Positions 40,610 to 43,200 of a DNA stretch of 43,200 bases are shown here, one piece after another (position 1 is the stretch's first letter; every line of letters starts with the position of its first letter). Both the position numbers and the translations under genes were made by a program. This stretch comes from a virus: positions 1-43,200 of IMG/VR virus record IMGVR_UViG_3300044800_000007, one strand, 5' to 3'. The notes under the pieces are model-generated. The model was not told where the DNA came from and ran no database searches. It saw only the letters and a list, made by a program, of their open reading frames with translations.

Positions 40610-41171
40610 CTGACTCCTCCCCTCCGCGTTTATTCTTATAAAACGCCATCATTCTCTCCGTAGCTTTCTCAATATTATCCAAATTCTGCGGTCTTAAAAG
40701 ACTCATTTCAGAATCTGTTAATGGCGTATCCTTTCCCGGAAGTGTGGAATATTCGGTATCCTTGTCAGTACCAGTTCTGGAAATTTTGAGGTCGTAACCT
40801 CTAATATCACCATAGTCCGGATCTTTCGAAAGATTCAAAACATCCTTAAAAACCGACCAGCCCATCTCACAAACCTTAACTGCCGGAGGAATATAGGAAA
40901 TCTTCTTCTCCTTATTCTCGGGTTGCTCACGTCGAAGAACCAGATAGGACCAGCGTTGCCTAGGTTTATTTCCCAACTGACAATACTTACAGGTGGAAAC
41001 ATCCCCGAAACAATCATAAGTCTTATTTTCAGACTTAATATAATGGCTGCTGAAACTATCGGAATGGCTTAAAATCCTGATGACAGTAGTGCCTTCTGGG
41101 AATTTGAGCCAATCGCTCTCAGGCGGTGGCGGGTTGTATGAGGCTTCGTCTTTTACAATATTATGTACCAT
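40602..41171 (-). CDS. gp32-like zinc single-strand DNA-binding protein
   Basis: 189 residues from the ATG at 41171 (GGTGAGG site 6 bases upstream). An OB-like start (WLKFPEGTTVIRILSHSDSF), then His43, Cys54, Cys61 and Cys64 (CFGDVSTCKYC), the same His-Cys-Cys-Cys order as the T4 gp32 zinc site (His64, Cys77, Cys87, Cys90). Further beta strands (SYLVLRREQ, KVCEMGWSVFKDVL) follow, and an acidic C-terminus (GGEESDE) as usual for SSBs. It protects single strands during replication and recombination, and pairs with the exonuclease encoded just before it. Confidence 0.7.
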   Translation of the reverse strand: MVHNIVKDEASYNPPPPESDWLKFPEGTTVIRILSHSDSFSSHYIKSENKTYDCFGDVSTCKYCQLGNKPRQRWSYLVLRREQPENKEKKISYIPPAVKVCEMGWSVFKDVLNLSKDPDYGDIRGYDLKISRTGTDKDTEYSTLPGKDTPLTDSEMSLLRPQNLDNIEKATERMMAFYKNKRGGEESDE

Positions 41172-41961
41172 TGTTTTCCTCACCCCCTTCTAAGTCTAAG
41201 GATTTAGACAACTTTAAAATATCAATACTTAATTTGTCCGGGTAAACCATGTTCTTTGGCATGGGGTTAGGATTCTCTTCCTTCCAAATATCTTGCGCGT
41301 GTTCAAATAGTTTGTAGAGATGCTCGGGATCTTCAACCTCGTCAATCTTCCAACCTTTGCCCTGCATAACCTTGCCAGTCTTGTCCTGTCCTTTGGTCTG
41401 TGCGCGGAGATGGGCGCAACCAATTCGATTGATCTGCTCCTTTTCCTGCTTATTCCACATTTTCTGGTAAGCACTGATCTGAATCTTATTGCCTTTATAG
41501 ATGGCTGCGCCGGATTTCCAATCGATAAGCCAAACCTCATCCTTAATCTTGCAAACATAATCAAGGGTCCCTCCGAAACCCAGGTCCGAATCAACCATGC
41601 TACGCTCAATGGCGATAGTCTCCGGCTTGAAAACCTGGTAAAAATCAGCAAACTTGAGGAACATCAGCCATTCGTCAAGGGTGTAGTTATCCTTCTCCCC
41701 CTCGGTCCAGGCAACCTCTTTACCGGCAAGGAAAGATTCGATCATCTCATGGACATGGGTTCCCTGGTCCGAGGCGCGTTTAAGAACATCGTCGGCGTTT
41801 GATCCTAAATCCTTGAGCCAAAGTTGAAAGCCATAACCCTTGGGATAAACATCAAGGATTGTGGTAACTGCCGGGAAATAGAGATTCTTCTTGGTGTCAA
41901 GATAAAATCTCTCGTCAAGAAATGTGATTTGATCCAGATCAGGTTGGTGTATTATTTTCAT
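41161..41961 (-). CDS. PD-(D/E)XK exonuclease (RecB/Cas4-like)
   Basis: 266 residues. GTHVHEMI (His71), IAIERSM (Glu120), GFGGTLDYV (Asp134), VWLIDWKSG (Asp147, Lys149) and QISAYQKM (Gln161, Tyr165) follow the RecB/Cas4-type nuclease order, which uses these residues to hold Mg and cut DNA ends. It probably degrades or resects DNA for phage recombination. A GAGGAGGAATAAA site, lying inside a tiny upstream frame, precedes the ATG. It overlaps the SSB gene by 11 bases. Confidence 0.75.
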   Translation of the reverse strand: MKIIHQPDLDQITFLDERFYLDTKKNLYFPAVTTILDVYPKGYGFQLWLKDLGSNADDVLKRASDQGTHVHEMIESFLAGKEVAWTEGEKDNYTLDEWLMFLKFADFYQVFKPETIAIERSMVDSDLGFGGTLDYVCKIKDEVWLIDWKSGAAIYKGNKIQISAYQKMWNKQEKEQINRIGCAHLRAQTKGQDKTGKVMQGKGWKIDEVEDPEHLYKLFEHAQDIWKEENPNPMPKNMVYPDKLSIDILKLSKSLDLEGGEENNGT

Positions 41962-41962
41962 T

Positions 41963-42037
41963 TTATTCCTCCTCCGCCTCCTCGAAATTCTCCGGGTGGT
42001 ACATTTTCTCTATCCGATAATCGTAATTTGCAATCAT
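41963..42037 (-). CDS. 24-aa leader peptide before exonuclease
   Basis: Tiny frame whose start overlaps the previous stop (ATGA) and whose end supplies the exonuclease ribosome site. Acidic end (ENFEEAEEE). Possibly only a translational coupling device. Confidence 0.35.
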   Translation of the reverse strand: MIANYDYRIEKMYHPENFEEAEEE

Positions 42038-42234
42038 TTTAGAGTCTTACCAAAAACAATAATAGCCAAAGTGTCATCAATTTTTGTGATCATATTATAA
42101 AGACTCTCAATATCTGTAGAAGTAACCGGAAGTTTTCCGCGCTGTACCCGGAACCCCAAACTCCTGAGGTATCCCTTCATCTGTCCGATGGTTCCCCAAA
42201 GAGGCGTTAAGTTCATTGAATCTATTTGGCTCAT
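42034..42234 (-). CDS. 66-aa early protein, unknown
   Basis: No Shine-Dalgarno; a TATATA box ends 6 bases before the ATG (leaderless-like). Contains LWGTIGQMKGYLRSLGFRVQRG and helix DIESLYNMITKIDDTLAIIV. Unknown. Confidence 0.45.
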   Translation of the reverse strand: MSQIDSMNLTPLWGTIGQMKGYLRSLGFRVQRGKLPVTSTDIESLYNMITKIDDTLAIIVFGKTLK

Positions 42235-42299
42235 AGGCTTTATATATCTTGCACAAGTTTTACATAAAATTTAGCCTCTGTCAAGGGTCAAAATCAAGG

Positions 42300-42860
42300 C
42301 TAAATCGGTAGGGTATGCATGGACTCCATCTCTTTATACCGAACAGACCAGCGATCCGAGATAACGATGATCCCCGGCCGGAACTCCTCACCCTTGGCAA
42401 GGAACGTACCCAAGAGTTTGACATCCTCCTTACGAAGCCACCCTACAATATGAACCTGAAATGTTTTGAGGCTACACCAGCAACCGACATAGATGTCGTT
42501 AGGATTCTCTTCAAACTGCCGGGCGTTTACATCAAATTCATAATTCTCCTTAAAGCCGTTCTCCCCACCCTTAGTTTTAATCTCGTAAATAAAATTGTTC
42601 GGCTCGGGTCCGCGGAAGTCATGCTTGGTAGGATTGAAATGCTGGGTAATGGAAATCATCTGAGGGAAAGCCCGGGCAAAAGCCCATTCCCCAAGTTTTC
42701 CAATCCACCGATGAGGTGAGTCAAATCTTTGTTGGCCAGGAAGTTGATCCTCGCCGGCTCGGATTTTTTGAGCTTCAAGGAGTTCTTCGTCTGTAAAAGT
42801 AACAATGTAATGCTGATCTTGTCGAACCATAGTTTTAAAATCAGCCCCCCCCGCCCCCAT
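42300..42860 (-). CDS. PD-(D/E)XK restriction-endonuclease-like protein
   Basis: 186 residues, start ATG at 42860 with GGAGAGAGA before it. Asp81 (KHDFRG), then Glu93-x-Lys95 in IYEIKTKGG is the PD-(D/E)XK signature, and GKLGEWAFARAF (about 54-65) is the helix usually before it. First gene of the early operon, downstream of the early promoter. It may attack host DNA or serve phage DNA processing. Confidence 0.6.
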   Translation of the reverse strand: MGAGGADFKTMVRQDQHYIVTFTDEELLEAQKIRAGEDQLPGQQRFDSPHRWIGKLGEWAFARAFPQMISITQHFNPTKHDFRGPEPNNFIYEIKTKGGENGFKENYEFDVNARQFEENPNDIYVGCWCSLKTFQVHIVGWLRKEDVKLLGTFLAKGEEFRPGIIVISDRWSVRYKEMESMHTLPI

Positions 42861-43055
42861 TCTCTCTCCTCTCTCCAGACTCCCCCCTCCGGAACATGTT
42901 CTTCTCCCACCAGAATCTCGTCTGGTTCAAAGGTTACGTTCCGTATGGGTATCGCTGTGTCGAGTGTCGGTCAAAAGAAAAAAACGGAGAAACTTGTAAT
43001 TGAAAGTCTAAGGGTTTAGAATGGAGATAGATATTGAACATATCCCAGTTTAAAA
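42861..43055 (-). promoter_or_regulatory. Early leader region
   Basis: 195 bases without a convincing gene between the terminal repeat and the first early gene. It holds a polypurine/polypyrimidine run before the endonuclease start and a weak TTGACC box near 42970, but no open frame with start signals. Confidence 0.5.
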
Positions 43056-43076
43056 CGATCCCCAAGACTTTGTCAA
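43048..43076 (-). promoter_or_regulatory. Early promoter at the terminal repeat (TTGACA-N17-TTAAAC)
   Basis: TTGACA (43076-43071) inside the terminal repeat and TTAAAC (43053-43048) just outside it, 17-base spacer, about 190 bases before the first early gene. Same form as the promoters at 31095-31123 and 32948-32976. The left copy at 17-22 keeps only the -35 box unless the ends are joined. Confidence 0.65.
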
Positions 43077-43200
43077 GGGGATTGTCTGGTTTAGGGGAGT
43101 ATAATATATATTCCCAACCCGGCTGAGGCTTTCGCGAGTAGTAGGCGGGGTTGGTTTTTGTTTATTGAGGCTTTCCCTGAATAAATTTCTTAATCAGGGC
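43056..43200. repeat. Terminal direct repeat, right copy
   Basis: Second copy of bases 1-145. The mismatch at 43182 (T for C) would change a Val codon of the holin-like protein to Ile. If the ends are joined, the early promoter placed across 43048-43076 lies just after the late/lysis terminus, so lysis genes run directly into the early promoter region. Confidence 0.95.

Noticed and set aside
42656-42910. 84-residue frame at the start of the early region
   Set aside because: It overlaps the PD-(D/E)XK gene in another frame and consists of low-complexity Gly/Arg/Leu.

Overview
The window looks like one essentially complete genome of a tailed bacteriophage (Caudoviricetes). The last 145 bases (43056-43200) repeat the first 145 with a single mismatch, so the unique unit is about 43,055 bp. 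It is either a circularly assembled or permuted genome or one with short direct terminal repeats. Every convincing gene is on the minus strand, so transcription runs from high to low coordinates. The host cannot be named from the sequence. The cell-wall lytic enzymes, sigma-70-like promoters and Shine-Dalgarno sites point to a bacterium. A thick set of leaderless-type starts (TATAAT placed 5-7 nt before ATG) in the virion genes is a clue for comparison with taxa that use leaderless mRNA heavily. I see no integrase, no DNA polymerase, helicase or primase, and no canonical tRNA.

Layout in transcription order. (1) Early region, 42860 down to about 30559: PD-(D/E)XK nuclease, RecB/Cas4-like exonuclease, gp32-like zinc single-strand-binding protein, a zinc-ribbon protein, a ribbon-helix-helix regulator, a row of tiny mostly zinc-binding proteins, a Dcm-like methyltransferase, a GroES-GroEL pair, a NinG/HNH-like nuclease, an HTH protein, a secreted CAP-domain protein, a probable small terminase, small membrane proteins, and a very acidic 64-aa protein that ends at a strong terminator. 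(2) Control region, 29653-30558, without a convincing gene: five perfect copies plus one near copy of the palindrome TGTGTACACA, another inverted repeat, a second terminator, and a roughly 180-nt region closed by a 12-bp helix (candidate structured RNA) directly before a solitary Phd/YefM-type regulator. (3) Late region, 29652 down to 1710: Phd-like protein, coiled-coil protein, two virion/adhesin proteins, large terminase, portal, major capsid protein, several virion proteins, scaffold-like acidic proteins, head-tail adaptor, a 1189-aa tail protein with nested domains, a virion-associated lysozyme-like protein and a 2115-aa giant ejection/polyvalent protein. (4) Lysis block, 1674 down to 107: membrane coiled-coil protein, CHAP-type endolysin, a 34-aa membrane peptide and a holin-like protein.

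How it fits together. The virion set (portal, adaptor, beta-propeller-type tail protein, internal lysozyme, giant internal protein) resembles a short-tailed phage that ejects proteins with its DNA. The giant protein combines a J-domain (HPD at residues 261-263), an ADP-ribosyltransferase-like region and a Dam-type DNA adenine methyltransferase, matching the 'polyvalent protein' concept. Together with the phage GroES/GroEL this gives the phage its own chaperone pieces. The most unusual regulatory features are the Phd-like protein beside a TGTACA-core palindrome array and the systematic leaderless architecture of late genes contrasted with SD-led early genes.
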